NCBI RefSeq assembly: GCF_003350375.1
Contig: NZ_QQAR01000018.1
Coordinates: forward strand, 1 to 64,000
Direction of reading: 5' to 3'
Source: Flavobacterium sp. AG291
Lineage (GTDB): Bacteria > Bacteroidota > Bacteroidia > Flavobacteriales > Flavobacteriaceae
Length of the DNA stretch: 64,000 nucleotides
Under the pieces are notes generated by a model. The model did no database searches. It was not told the DNA's origin and saw only the letters and a program-made list of their open reading frames with translations. Of this stretch, positions 16,823 through 24,665 are shown piece by piece. Each line of letters begins with the position of its first letter. Positions within the stretch are counted from its first letter, which is position 1. The translations under genes and the position numbers were made by a program.

Positions 16823-17167
16823 ATAGTAAGAATTCTTTTGGGTAAAAGAGGTGCATCCGCTAAGGTAGCTTATTTGGTTGTTAAGTATTCATTAAAAATG
16901 TTATTTTGTAACGAAATATGCAAAATCTCATAACCAGTCCACAGTTGTTAATTTTACGCTTTTTGTTCTCAAAACGCCATTTTCGTGCGTAAAATTAAAG
17001 GTAGTCAAAATATTGAAAAACAGTCAAATAAAATTTAATATTACTTTTGCCGACTCTAAAAAGAAAAACGGTTTTACAAAACCTCCAAAACACATTTTTT
17101 GACCAAAAAATAACCCCGGAAAGTGATTTCCGGGGTCATTCGATATTCAAAAATTAAAGACGTCTTT
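16823..17167. other. 345-bp gap between histidine kinase and MFS gene
   Basis: No gene is seen. AT-rich, with a plus-strand TACTTTTG (17042-17049) matching the -7 consensus but no supported plus-strand gene after it, and the MFS terminator near the right end. A short plus-strand transcript ending at that hairpin is conceivable but has no T-run on that strand. Confidence 0.4.
17113..17136 (-). terminator. Terminator of the MFS gene
   Basis: ACCCCGGAAA pairs with TTTCCGGGGT; the minus strand continues into TTATTTTTTGG. Confidence 0.8.
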
Positions 17168-18334
17168 TTATGCTGTTTTCAGCTGTGCCGCTTTTCTGTT
17201 TCGGCTAATCAAAACCAAAGTGGTAACCGAACCCGTTAATGCCATAGCAACACCCACCAAATTTGGCGAAGCATAGCTATAACCCATAACCAACGGTAAT
17301 CCACCCAGGAAGGCTCCAAGTGCGTTCCCTGTATTAAAACTGGCTTGTAACGATGCCGACGCGATCATCTCTGAACCTTTAGCAGCCTGAATGATAAGCA
17401 TCTGAACGGGTGCGACTACCGCAAACGACAAGGCTCCTGTAACAAATACCAGTATAAGTGATATAATCTGGTTGCCGGAGAACAGGTATACGGCCAACAG
17501 GTTTGTTGCCATGATAAGCAATACCGAAAGTACCGTAGTGGCAGGTGAGAAACGGTCGGCTAGGCGGCCTCCAATGAAGTTGCCTACTACCATTCCCAGT
17601 CCGGCGAGGATAAGGATGTAAGGGACATTTTCTGCAGAGAAGCCTGATATTTCTGTAAGTAGCGGGGCAATGTAGCTGATCCAGCAGAACAATCCGCCCG
17701 TGCCTATGGCAACGATAAATATGATGAGCCATGCATCGACCTTAGTGAAGAACTGCAACTGCGTTTTGATGCTGTCTATCCTTTTCGATTCGAACTTTGG
17801 CATGAGAAGTAGCAGGGTAATTACGGTAATGAGCCCTATAACGGTAACCACCACAAAGGTATAACGCCAGCTATAGTTGTGGCCTATATACGTACCCAGC
17901 GGAACCCCAACCACGTTAGCGATGGTAAGCCCCGAGAACATAATAGCGATTGAACGCGCTTCTTTACCGGCATCGGCGAGGCGAGAGGCCACTACGGCAC
18001 CTACACCAAAGAAGGCCCCATGCGGCAGCCCTGAAAGGAAACGTGACGCAAACAGCAGGTTGTAACCCGGTGCGACAATAGAAAGCGCATTGAAAACCGT
18101 TAGCATAATGGCCATAGCCAGCAGCATCTTTTTGGGAGGGAAGTTACGCCCGGCAATAACCAGTAGCGGTGCGCCAATGACCACACCCAGGGCATACGCC
18201 GAGATAAGATGGCCCGCCTGCGGGATGCTGATGTTAAGGTCGTGTGCGATATCGGGCAGAAGGCCCATCATTACGAACTCTGTGATGCCTATGGTAAGGC
18301 CGCCCAGAGCGAGTGGTAGCAAACTTAGTTTCAT
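17168..18334 (-). CDS. MFS transporter, AraJ/drug-efflux type
   Basis: 388 aa with twelve predicted membrane segments. The N-terminal GITEFVMMGLLPDIAHDLNI with GHLISAYALGVVIGAP is typical of the AraJ/YdhP DHA1 group, and GGRLADRFSP marks the central MFS loop. Probable proton-coupled exporter of sugars, arabinose-like compounds or drugs; substrate unknown. A perfect -7 (TACCTTTG, 18339-18346) ends 4 bp before the ATG, and an inverted repeat (18361-18379) covers the -33 region. The restriction-modification island begins just upstream on the other strand. Confidence 0.9.
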   Translation of the reverse strand: MKLSLLPLALGGLTIGITEFVMMGLLPDIAHDLNISIPQAGHLISAYALGVVIGAPLLVIAGRNFPPKKMLLAMAIMLTVFNALSIVAPGYNLLFASRFLSGLPHGAFFGVGAVVASRLADAGKEARSIAIMFSGLTIANVVGVPLGTYIGHNYSWRYTFVVVTVIGLITVITLLLLMPKFESKRIDSIKTQLQFFTKVDAWLIIFIVAIGTGGLFCWISYIAPLLTEISGFSAENVPYILILAGLGMVVGNFIGGRLADRFSPATTVLSVLLIMATNLLAVYLFSGNQIISLILVFVTGALSFAVVAPVQMLIIQAAKGSEMIASASLQASFNTGNALGAFLGGLPLVMGYSYASPNLVGVAMALTGSVTTLVLISRNRKAAQLKTA

Positions 18335-18338
18335 GGCA

Positions 18339-18379
18339 CAAAGGTACTACATCTTTTTAGTGTAATAACTAAAATTACA
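18339..18379 (-). promoter_or_regulatory. MFS promoter with operator-like inverted repeat
   Basis: TACCTTTG (minus strand, 18339-18346) lies 4 bp from the start codon. TGTAAT-N7-ATTACA (18361-18379) is a perfect 6-bp inverted repeat placed over the expected -33 position, as for a repressor site. Confidence 0.45.
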
Positions 18380-18420
18380 GTTACAGTTTGTTTACGAAAA
18401 GGTTATTGTTGATAAAAGTT

Positions 18421-18428
18421 TAATTTTG
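18421..18428 (+). promoter_or_regulatory. Candidate -7 element for vsr
   Basis: TAATTTTG is a perfect match on the plus strand, 83 bp before the preferred vsr start. No well-spaced -33 TTTG is present. Confidence 0.35.
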
Positions 18429-18511
18429 AAAAGAAATACAGTTTAAAGTCTGTTTATGTCTTGCCAAAATCTAATAATTATTTTATAAGCATGAAAAAAG
18501 AGAAACAAGAA

Positions 18512-18937
18512 ATGTCACAAACAAAACGATATATTTTCGAAACGACTTTAGCTAGGTCTAAACAAATGAGTAAGATCAAGTGCAAAAACACAAAACCGGA
18601 AATGAGTTTAAGGAAAGCTCTGTGGAAGCTTGGGATAAGATATAGATTAAATGTAAGCAAACTTCCAGGAAAGCCTGATATTGTTATTGAAAGAAAAAAA
18701 ATTGTAATTTTTTTAGATGGTGAATTTTGGCATGGATTTGATTGGGAAAATAAAAAAGATAAAATTAAAGCAAATCGTGACTATTGGATACCGAAAATTG
18801 AGAAAAATATGATGCGAGATTTTGAAAATAATAAAAATTTAGAATTGAAAGGTTATAAAGTTTTGCGTTTTTGGGCTCAAGAAATTCATAAAAATTTGCC
18901 TAAATGTGTATCTCTAGTGTTGTCTTGTGTAAATTAA
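18512..18937 (+). CDS. vsr: Very-short-patch-repair (Vsr) mismatch endonuclease
   Basis: Nicks DNA next to T:G mismatches left when 5-methylcytosine deaminates, so it accompanies cytosine methyltransferases. The family core is NTKPEMSLRKALWKLG, then LPGKPDIV with the catalytic Asp, IFLDGEFWHG with the conserved His, and YWIPKIEKNMMRDFENN. From ATG 18512 it is 141 aa, the usual size. In-frame ATGs at 18491 and 18461 would add 7 or 17 residues with no family match. The Cys/His zinc ligands of E. coli Vsr (GCFWHHHHC and the later WEC) are replaced here by GEFWHGFDW and FWAQEI. AT-rich. Followed after 117 bp by the methyltransferase gene. Confidence 0.9.
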   Translation: MSQTKRYIFETTLARSKQMSKIKCKNTKPEMSLRKALWKLGIRYRLNVSKLPGKPDIVIERKKIVIFLDGEFWHGFDWENKKDKIKANRDYWIPKIEKNMMRDFENNKNLELKGYKVLRFWAQEIHKNLPKCVSLVLSCVN

Positions 18938-19000
18938 TCCGAGTGTTTATTATGGTTGAAAAGTTTCTATATTAAAATGAAACTATATTGAAATTCAAAT

Positions 19001-19008
19001 TATATTTG
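19001..19008 (+). promoter_or_regulatory. Candidate -7 element for the methyltransferase gene
   Basis: TATATTTG, perfect consensus, 46 bp before the methyltransferase ATG. It would let modification and restriction genes be transcribed apart from vsr. Confidence 0.4.
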
Positions 19009-19054
19009 AGGATTATTGAATGCTTTTTTTTTAACACAAAATAACTAAAAAGGG

Positions 19055-21331
19055 ATGGCGAAACAGAGTCAAGAAAATGTAAAAGACCTTTATGGTTATA
19101 GTTTATTTAGTGGAGGTGGTGGATTTCATATAGGCATGAAAAAGGCTGGTTTCAAAGTTTTGGTTGCCAATGATATAGAGCCGAAAGCTGAAGAAACACA
19201 TAAAAAAAACTGGCCAGAAACACCTTTTTTATTGAAAGATATAAGGCTTGTTACTAGTGAAGAATTATTAAATCTTGCAGGAGGAATAAAGCCAGATATA
19301 ATTTTTGGTGGACCGCCATGTCAAGGCTTTTCTACATTAGGTGCGAAACTATCAAGTGATCCCAGAAATATATTGTTTGATCATTTTGTAAGGATAGTTG
19401 ATGAATTAAATCCGAAATATTTTCTATTTGAAAATGTTAAATCATTAACCACGATGTATAATGGTCAGTTTAAAGAAAATATTATAAAAAAATTTGAGGC
19501 TATTGGTTATAATGTCACCTATAAAATCATAAACGCAGCAGATTATGGGGTTCCTCAGCATAGGCATAGAGTCTTTTTTTGTGGAACAAGATTAGATCCT
19601 GCTTTTGAGTTCCCAGAACCAACCCATGGCCCAAAATCGAAAGAGAAAACGCCATATAAGACTGTAGGGGAGGCTATAATGGATTTGGCAAATCTAAAAG
19701 AACAAGATATTGAAAATCATAAATCTTTAGAGCATTCTCAAATAGTTGTTGAAAGATATAAATTAATAAAGGAAGGAGGTAAATTACCTCCTAAAGAACT
19801 TCTTCCAAAAGAACTTCAACGAACTAATTTTGGTAATACATACAAAAGATTGGATAGGAATGAACCATCATTAACAATGGTTCCAGGGAATAATGCATTT
19901 CCTATTCATCCTGTATTAAATAGAAGTCTTACGCCTAGAGAAGCTGCAAGAATACAAACTTTTCCGGATAATCATGTTTTTATGGGTGACAGGAGGAGGC
20001 AATGTATTTTAGTGGGCAATGCAGTTGCGCCTTTATTAGCAGAGATTTTAGGTAATCAAATAATTAAACATCTTTATAATTCAAAAGAAAAAGTGATAAA
20101 GAAAGGACTAAATAATAAACAAACTTTTGAGGATTCTTTATTAGAAAACACATTTGCTTTAAAAAAATTTAATAAGCTGAGTTCGAAAGATGGATTTATA
20201 GATTTGTTTAGTGGTGCTGGCGGATTTACTATAGGATTTGGAAAAGCCGGATGGAAACCACTTCTAAGCGTAGATATAAACAAAAACGTAACTGCAACTC
20301 ATGAATTTAATATGCCTTCTTTTCCATATTTGGAAGGTAATCTTGGAGAAGACAATTTCAGGAATTCAATTATTGAAAATTTTAAAGGCAAGGAAATTGG
20401 TATAATAGTTGGAGGGCCGCCTTGTCAAGGTTTTTCTATTTTTGGAAAAAGGAGATTTGTAAATACAAAAGGATATGATCCTCATATAGATCCTAGAAAC
20501 AAATTAGTGTATGCCTATTTAGATGTTATAAAAGAACTTAATCCAAGATGGTTTTTAATGGAAAACGTTCCGGGATTAACAAATCTTGATAATGGTTTAT
20601 TTTTAGAAAATCTGATTACTGAATTTAAATCGTTAGGGTTTAATAATACGGAATTCAAAGTTTTAAACGCAGCAGATTATGGAGTTCCACAATTGAGGAA
20701 ACGTCTGATAATAATTGGTAATAGAACTGGACACATTATCCCATGGCCTAAAAAAAAATATTTTGAAAAGCCTAAGGACTGGCAAAAGCCATATAGAACT
20801 GTTGGCGAAGCTATATCTGATTTAATGAGTGATAATTCATATCAGAAAGTTCCGAATCATGTTCCGATGAATCATAAACCACTTTTAATAGAAAGGTATA
20901 AATATATAGAAGAGGGCTGTAGGCTTGATATTTCTAAACTTCCAGATGAACTTAAATCTGGTTATAGGACTGATGAGGTAAAAAATTTTAGTCATGTATT
21001 TAAAAGACTTCATAGAGAGAAGCCTGCAAATACAATGGTTCCTGGCCATAACGCTTTTCCTATACATCCTGTTCTTAATAGAGCATTAACTGTACGCGAA
21101 GCTGCAAGAATACAAACTTTTCCAGATGAAATTATTTTTCAAGGAAATAGACAAGAACAGTGTATACAAGTAGGAAACGCTTTCCCTCCCATGTTGGCCG
21201 AAATTTTAGCGAATAGTATTATGAAAGCTGAAATTAATAATTGGTATCCAAATGAGGTGCCTGCTTCAGCTTGGTACAGCCTTTTGGATAAACAAGGGTA
21301 TGAAGAACAACCGATTGAAGAAACTTTTTAG
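19055..21331 (+). CDS. Tandem-fused double DNA (cytosine-5) methyltransferase
   Basis: 758 aa, about twice the normal length, with two complete C5-MTase domains. Domain 1: SAM motif FSGGGG (18-23), catalytic Cys89 in GGPPCQGFS, ENV 126-128, QHRHRV 168-173, REAARIQTFPD 295-305, GNAVAP 321-326. Domain 2: FSGAGG (385-390), catalytic Cys457 in GGPPCQGFS, ENV 503-505, QLRKRL 546-551, REAARIQTFP 681-690, GNAFPP 707-712. Both look active. The target-recognition regions (about 190-280 and 570-665) are related but clearly different, sharing PGxNAFPIHPVLNR. This fits one domain per strand of an asymmetric site. RBS AAAAAGGG precedes the ATG. The nuclease gene starts 2 bp after the stop. Confidence 0.95.
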   Translation: MAKQSQENVKDLYGYSLFSGGGGFHIGMKKAGFKVLVANDIEPKAEETHKKNWPETPFLLKDIRLVTSEELLNLAGGIKPDIIFGGPPCQGFSTLGAKLSSDPRNILFDHFVRIVDELNPKYFLFENVKSLTTMYNGQFKENIIKKFEAIGYNVTYKIINAADYGVPQHRHRVFFCGTRLDPAFEFPEPTHGPKSKEKTPYKTVGEAIMDLANLKEQDIENHKSLEHSQIVVERYKLIKEGGKLPPKELLPKELQRTNFGNTYKRLDRNEPSLTMVPGNNAFPIHPVLNRSLTPREAARIQTFPDNHVFMGDRRRQCILVGNAVAPLLAEILGNQIIKHLYNSKEKVIKKGLNNKQTFEDSLLENTFALKKFNKLSSKDGFIDLFSGAGGFTIGFGKAGWKPLLSVDINKNVTATHEFNMPSFPYLEGNLGEDNFRNSIIENFKGKEIGIIVGGPPCQGFSIFGKRRFVNTKGYDPHIDPRNKLVYAYLDVIKELNPRWFLMENVPGLTNLDNGLFLENLITEFKSLGFNNTEFKVLNAADYGVPQLRKRLIIIGNRTGHIIPWPKKKYFEKPKDWQKPYRTVGEAISDLMSDNSYQKVPNHVPMNHKPLLIERYKYIEEGCRLDISKLPDELKSGYRTDEVKNFSHVFKRLHREKPANTMVPGHNAFPIHPVLNRALTVREAARIQTFPDEIIFQGNRQEQCIQVGNAFPPMLAEILANSIMKAEINNWYPNEVPASAWYSLLDKQGYEEQPIEETF

Positions 21332-21333
21332 AT

Positions 21334-22803
21334 ATGAGTCACGATTTATATGCTTCATGGGCAACGGCTGAAATCTCAAGGATGATAAGGGATACCCCTC
21401 AATTTATGTTTGATAACATTGAAGTTAATAATTTTGATGTTTTTGCAAATAGGGAAAGTGGAAGAATATGGCCAATTCCTGATGGTAGATTAAGTGCTGA
21501 AATTAATCCATCAAAATTTGAAGTAGCAATTGAGTTAAAAAGAACGAATGAAGGTTTGCATGGAGTATTAACAGCTATTGGTCAAGCTCAAGCGTATATA
21601 CACAAAGGATATTCTGGTGCAGCTATAATTGTGCCAAACAGTTATGATTCATTCCCAGACCCAGGAACATATATTTCTAATGTTCTACATAATACTAGTG
21701 GGAATTTACCTATCGGAGTTTTTACTTATGATAGCCCTGATACAACAAATTCATCACCGTTCCTCAATAAGGTTAGATGTATTAGGCCTATCAATTTATC
21801 TTTAGAATCAAGAATTGGGAGAGAAAATTTTTTGTCAAGGCAGAGGTCTGTTACTCAATGGGCACATTTAAGAGAGGGTAGCACAGAAGCTTATGCTTTT
21901 TATAAATATTTACAGATTGCTAAGCAATTAAATGCGAATGATCTTGTAGAGCCAAATCCTCATCTTCCACAACAATTAATTGATGCAGTTTCGCGTATTA
22001 ATGTGAGTCTTAACCCTATATCCTATTTATCTTTTGCTACTGGTATTGCTTTTCATGATGTAGTGTGGAGAACCTTCTGGTATAATAATGTTTTAACTGA
22101 TGAAGTTGCTATACCTTGGTTTATAAGGGATGGAGAATATGTGGTAAATTCAGTTAAGACTAAATTGAAATTACCAGACGGAACATATCAGGAATTCTTT
22201 TCCTCAAGAGTGGACTCTGTTAAGCAAAAAATTGTTTTAGGTTTAAATAATAATGGATTAACTGAGGAAGAGGCTTGGGATATTTTTGCTAATAACATTC
22301 ATAATAGGGCGCATAGTTATAGAGAAGATATTGATTCAGGTTTGGAGCATTTGGGGCTAATAAATTCTGACGGTAAACCAAGTGAAAATGGTTATAAATA
22401 TGTAGATGCATGTGAGAGAACAAATAATTGTCATTTAGGAAAACCGAAATTGATACTTGGGGCTTCAATATTAAAAGAAGGAAGTTTAGGAGCTTTCCTG
22501 CATTATGTATATAAAGTCTCTGAGAATCGATTTAAATTAGACCCATTAGCTTTTACTGAAATACTTCCAAATGGAAGAAGAAGATTTAATAAAAATACTT
22601 ATTTAGCATTTATTAGAGAAGAACTAGCTAATACATTACATGTGATGAATACAGCGACTATAAGAGGTGGAGCAGCTAGAAATCCTTTTCAAGGTGAATT
22701 AGCAATTTTAAGAAAATTTGATTTTGTTTCAGGATTTCGAATTGGAGTTGGACTAGAAATTAATTGGCCGCTAGTTCAAGAATATCTTGAATATAAAATA
22801 TAA
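21334..22803 (+). CDS. Predicted Type II restriction endonuclease, PD-(D/E)XK-like
   Basis: 489 aa. I do not recognise a named restriction family, but residues 46-100 carry a convincing PD-(D/E)XK core: Asp50 in WPIPDGRLSAE, Glu67 and Lys69 in EVAIELKR, and Gln84 in IGQAQAYIHKGY followed by the strand GAAIIVP. The remaining 380 residues may hold target recognition; NRAHSYREDIDSGLEHLGLI near 340-360 looks helical, wHTH-like. It starts 2 bp after the double methyltransferase, so the two are co-translated as one R-M unit. Codon use is AT-rich like the two genes before it. Its stop is 1 bp from the stop of the convergent LigT gene. Confidence 0.75.
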   Translation: MSHDLYASWATAEISRMIRDTPQFMFDNIEVNNFDVFANRESGRIWPIPDGRLSAEINPSKFEVAIELKRTNEGLHGVLTAIGQAQAYIHKGYSGAAIIVPNSYDSFPDPGTYISNVLHNTSGNLPIGVFTYDSPDTTNSSPFLNKVRCIRPINLSLESRIGRENFLSRQRSVTQWAHLREGSTEAYAFYKYLQIAKQLNANDLVEPNPHLPQQLIDAVSRINVSLNPISYLSFATGIAFHDVVWRTFWYNNVLTDEVAIPWFIRDGEYVVNSVKTKLKLPDGTYQEFFSSRVDSVKQKIVLGLNNNGLTEEEAWDIFANNIHNRAHSYREDIDSGLEHLGLINSDGKPSENGYKYVDACERTNNCHLGKPKLILGASILKEGSLGAFLHYVYKVSENRFKLDPLAFTEILPNGRRRFNKNTYLAFIREELANTLHVMNTATIRGGAARNPFQGELAILRKFDFVSGFRIGVGLEINWPLVQEYLEYKI

Positions 22804-22804
22804 C

Positions 22805-23416
22805 CTACCCCAACTTCACTTCCTTTACCGGACTAAAAATCCCCGTACTTCCGTCAAGGCGGCGTAAAATGGTAATGCGGTCGCACAGCCATTCGGCCTG
22901 GTAGTCAAAAGGCGTCAGGTCTTCAAGGCGGTCAAAGTCGGCCGTAGCAATGTTGCGCGCAATGGTAACGTGTGGGTGTATCACCTTTTTGGCGCGTGGC
23001 CTTTTGTCCAGTATGCTGGTCTGGCGGTAGCTGCGCTTTGCCTCGGGTTTCGGGTCAAGCAGCGCTACAATATTGTTTATAGGTTCGGGGTCTTCTATCT
23101 TCAGGCACAGCGTACGCGAAACACCTCCGTGTTTCAGCACTTCGTGGCCGTCCAGCTTTATGGTAAAAGGCTGCTGTGCGGCAGCAGCTTTTTTTACAAG
23201 CTTCAATACCTGGGTGTCGGTGGTGGCTTTGGTCTTAAACAACGACACATGCGCAATGCTCTTGCGGTTATAATCTTCCAGGCCTATCATGCCGTGCAAT
23301 TGTTCCTTTAGCCCGTCTACCGCCTCCTTAATGGCTTCGTCGGGAGAGAGCAGCACGAAGTACTCGTACACATTCTCGTTAAAAAGGGTTAATTGCGCGT
23401 TGTTCTTTTTGGCCAT
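22805..23416 (-). CDS. 2H phosphoesterase (LigT-like), paralogue 1
   Basis: 203 aa. The two HxT/S motifs of the 2H superfamily are IAHVSLF (about residue 55) and HPHVTIAR (about residue 147). Members hydrolyse 2',3'-cyclic phosphates or ligate 2'-5' RNA ends in vitro; the cellular substrate is unknown. A -7 element TATTTTTG (23434-23441) lies 17 bp upstream. It ends against the restriction gene with no terminator between. A second LigT-like gene lies upstream on the same strand. Confidence 0.88.
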   Translation of the reverse strand: MAKKNNAQLTLFNENVYEYFVLLSPDEAIKEAVDGLKEQLHGMIGLEDYNRKSIAHVSLFKTKATTDTQVLKLVKKAAAAQQPFTIKLDGHEVLKHGGVSRTLCLKIEDPEPINNIVALLDPKPEAKRSYRQTSILDKRPRAKKVIHPHVTIARNIATADFDRLEDLTPFDYQAEWLCDRITILRRLDGSTGIFSPVKEVKLG

Positions 23417-23433
23417 GTTTGATTGTTGTGTTG

Positions 23434-23441
23434 CAAAAATA
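23434..23441 (-). promoter_or_regulatory. -7 element for LigT-like gene 1
   Basis: TATTTTTG on the minus strand, 17 bp before the ATG at 23416. Confidence 0.45.
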
Positions 23442-23488
23442 GAGAATTTGTTTAAGGTTTAATGTTTAAAGTTGCCACTGTTGCGTTT

Positions 23489-23529
23489 AGAGATTCTTCG
23501 ACTCCGTTCCACTCCGCTCAGAATGACAG
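23489..23529. repeat. Dispersed repeat, GAAATCTC family, copy 2
   Basis: Read on the minus strand this begins TGTCATTCTGAGCGGAGTGG and ends GAAGAATCTCT, the same plan as the copies at 94-126 and 60094-60119. Confidence 0.55.
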
Positions 23530-23581
23530 AACGTAAAGATAAGGAGCGCAGATTTTTCATTATAAGTGAGCCGGTTGAGTG

Positions 23582-23616
23582 CTCCCCTCTCCTTTGGAGA
23601 GGGGCAGGGGGTGAGG
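23582..23616. repeat. Dispersed repeat, GAGAGGGGCTGGGGGTGAGG family, copy 1
   Basis: CTCCCCTCTCCTTTGGAGAG followed by GGGCAGGGGGTGAGG; the first part is a hairpin (CCCTCTCC/GGAGAGGG). Near-identical copies are at 35293-35327 and 56493-56526. Confidence 0.75.
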
Positions 23617-23650
23617 CCTAAAGCAGGAGTAAGCAACCATCAACCATCAA

Positions 23651-24205
23651 CTAAATACTTCTTTCCGCTATTACATTCCATTGTTCGCCGTTGTGCTGTA
23701 GCAGGTAAAATTTGTCGGCACGGAAGGTGGCACTGTATTTCTTGTGCTGGTAAACGTCCATGGCGCGGGCATACTGCTCGGGCGTAAGGTCGCGAAAGGC
23801 AATCGTCATGTGCGGGTGAAAGTTGCGTTCGGTATACGGTATGCTAATGTCGGGGTAGGAGTGCTCAAAGGCATTCAGTATTGATTTTTGCAGGCGTTCC
23901 AAACCGGGTGTCATTACGGGTTTTACATAAATAACAGGGTTGTCCTTATTGGGGAAACTGCCAAAGTCTTCCAGTTCTACTATAAAGGATTCTGCCATTG
24001 GGCGTATGCCGTCAAACCAGTTAAGGAGGTTGTTGTGTTCGCGTGCCTCAAGCTTAAAGGGAGCCTTCAGCGTGATGTGCGGCATGGTGCGCAGGGCACG
24101 GCTGCTGTTGTAATTGGCGGCAAAATCATTTTTAAAATCTGTTACCTCTCCGGCTACGGTTTCATGGGGTATAAGGGCTATAAAGTATAAATTCTGATCA
24201 GACAT
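23651..24205 (-). CDS. 2H phosphoesterase (LigT-like), paralogue 2
   Basis: About 184 aa from the ATG at 24205 (MSDQNLYFIALIP); the frame is open 45 bp further, beyond the promoter. The two 2H motifs are MPHITLKAPF and FHPHMTIAF. It is clearly divergent from the neighbour at 22.8 kb, so the pair is an old duplication or two separate acquisitions. Probably cytosolic RNA-end chemistry, substrate unknown. Repeats fill the gap between the two genes, and each has its own -7 element. Confidence 0.87.
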   Translation of the reverse strand: MSDQNLYFIALIPHETVAGEVTDFKNDFAANYNSSRALRTMPHITLKAPFKLEAREHNNLLNWFDGIRPMAESFIVELEDFGSFPNKDNPVIYVKPVMTPGLERLQKSILNAFEHSYPDISIPYTERNFHPHMTIAFRDLTPEQYARAMDVYQHKKYSATFRADKFYLLQHNGEQWNVIAERSI

Positions 24206-24224
24206 ATTCGTGTGTGTTGTATTA

Positions 24225-24232
24225 CAAATATA
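24225..24232 (-). promoter_or_regulatory. -7 element for LigT-like gene 2
   Basis: TATATTTG on the minus strand, 19 bp upstream of the ATG at 24205. Confidence 0.45.
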
Positions 24233-24457
24233 AGTCTTATGGATGGTCAATTTTGGTGGTATTATGTTATTTGTTTTGGCTTTAAGTGCTTTTTAACGAT
24301 TTTTTTAACAAAATTTTCAATCGTATATTTTTTTGTTATATATTTCCTAGAGAATTGGTAGAGTTATAAATATCACTTAATACAGTGGAATTGTGGAATA
24401 TAGAATTTTTCTGTCTTTTTGTTATGTATGATTTGATTTATAATTTATATTTGCACC

Positions 24458-24606
24458 ACTTATTTGTTAATTCATAAATTAATTGAATTTTAAAAGTAAG
24501 AATAAAACTCATTTACAAGTATACCTTTAAGATAAAAAAGTGATAGGCAAGATTTAGTAGTTTATGTTTTTATTACTTTTAAATGCGGCTCCGGCCGCAT
24601 TTTCTA
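24458..24606 (+). ncRNA. Candidate small RNA between LigT and PKD genes
   Basis: TATATTTG (24446-24453) is a perfect -7, with TTTG at 24418-24421 (24-bp spacer, slightly long). About 130 bp downstream, ATGCGGC-TCCG-GCCGCAT followed by TTTTC forms a strong terminator. The only ATG in between opens a frame running through the terminator, so it is unlikely to encode protein. Prediction only. Confidence 0.4.
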
Positions 24607-24616
24607 TTTACAGCAA

Positions 24617-24648
24617 AAAAAGGAGGCCCTGTTAAGGGCCTCCTCGGG
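24617..24648 (-). terminator. Terminator of the giant PKD-repeat gene
   Basis: GGAGGCCC-TGTTAA-GGGCCTCC, with a run of seven Ts after it on the minus strand. Confidence 0.85.
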
Positions 24649-24665
24649 TTTAGGTATTGAAGGTT

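Larger units (their letters stand above)
24206..24665. other. 460-bp gap with promoter and two terminators
   Basis: No protein gene is seen. It holds the promoter of LigT-like gene 2 (minus), a plus-strand promoter-like site at 24446-24453 followed by a hairpin at 24582-24599 (candidate small RNA), and the terminator of the giant PKD gene at 24617-24646. Confidence 0.6.

Noticed and set aside
17042..17136. Plus-strand small RNA after TACTTTTG
   Set aside because: The hairpin that would end it has no T-run on the plus strand, and no -33 element is well placed.
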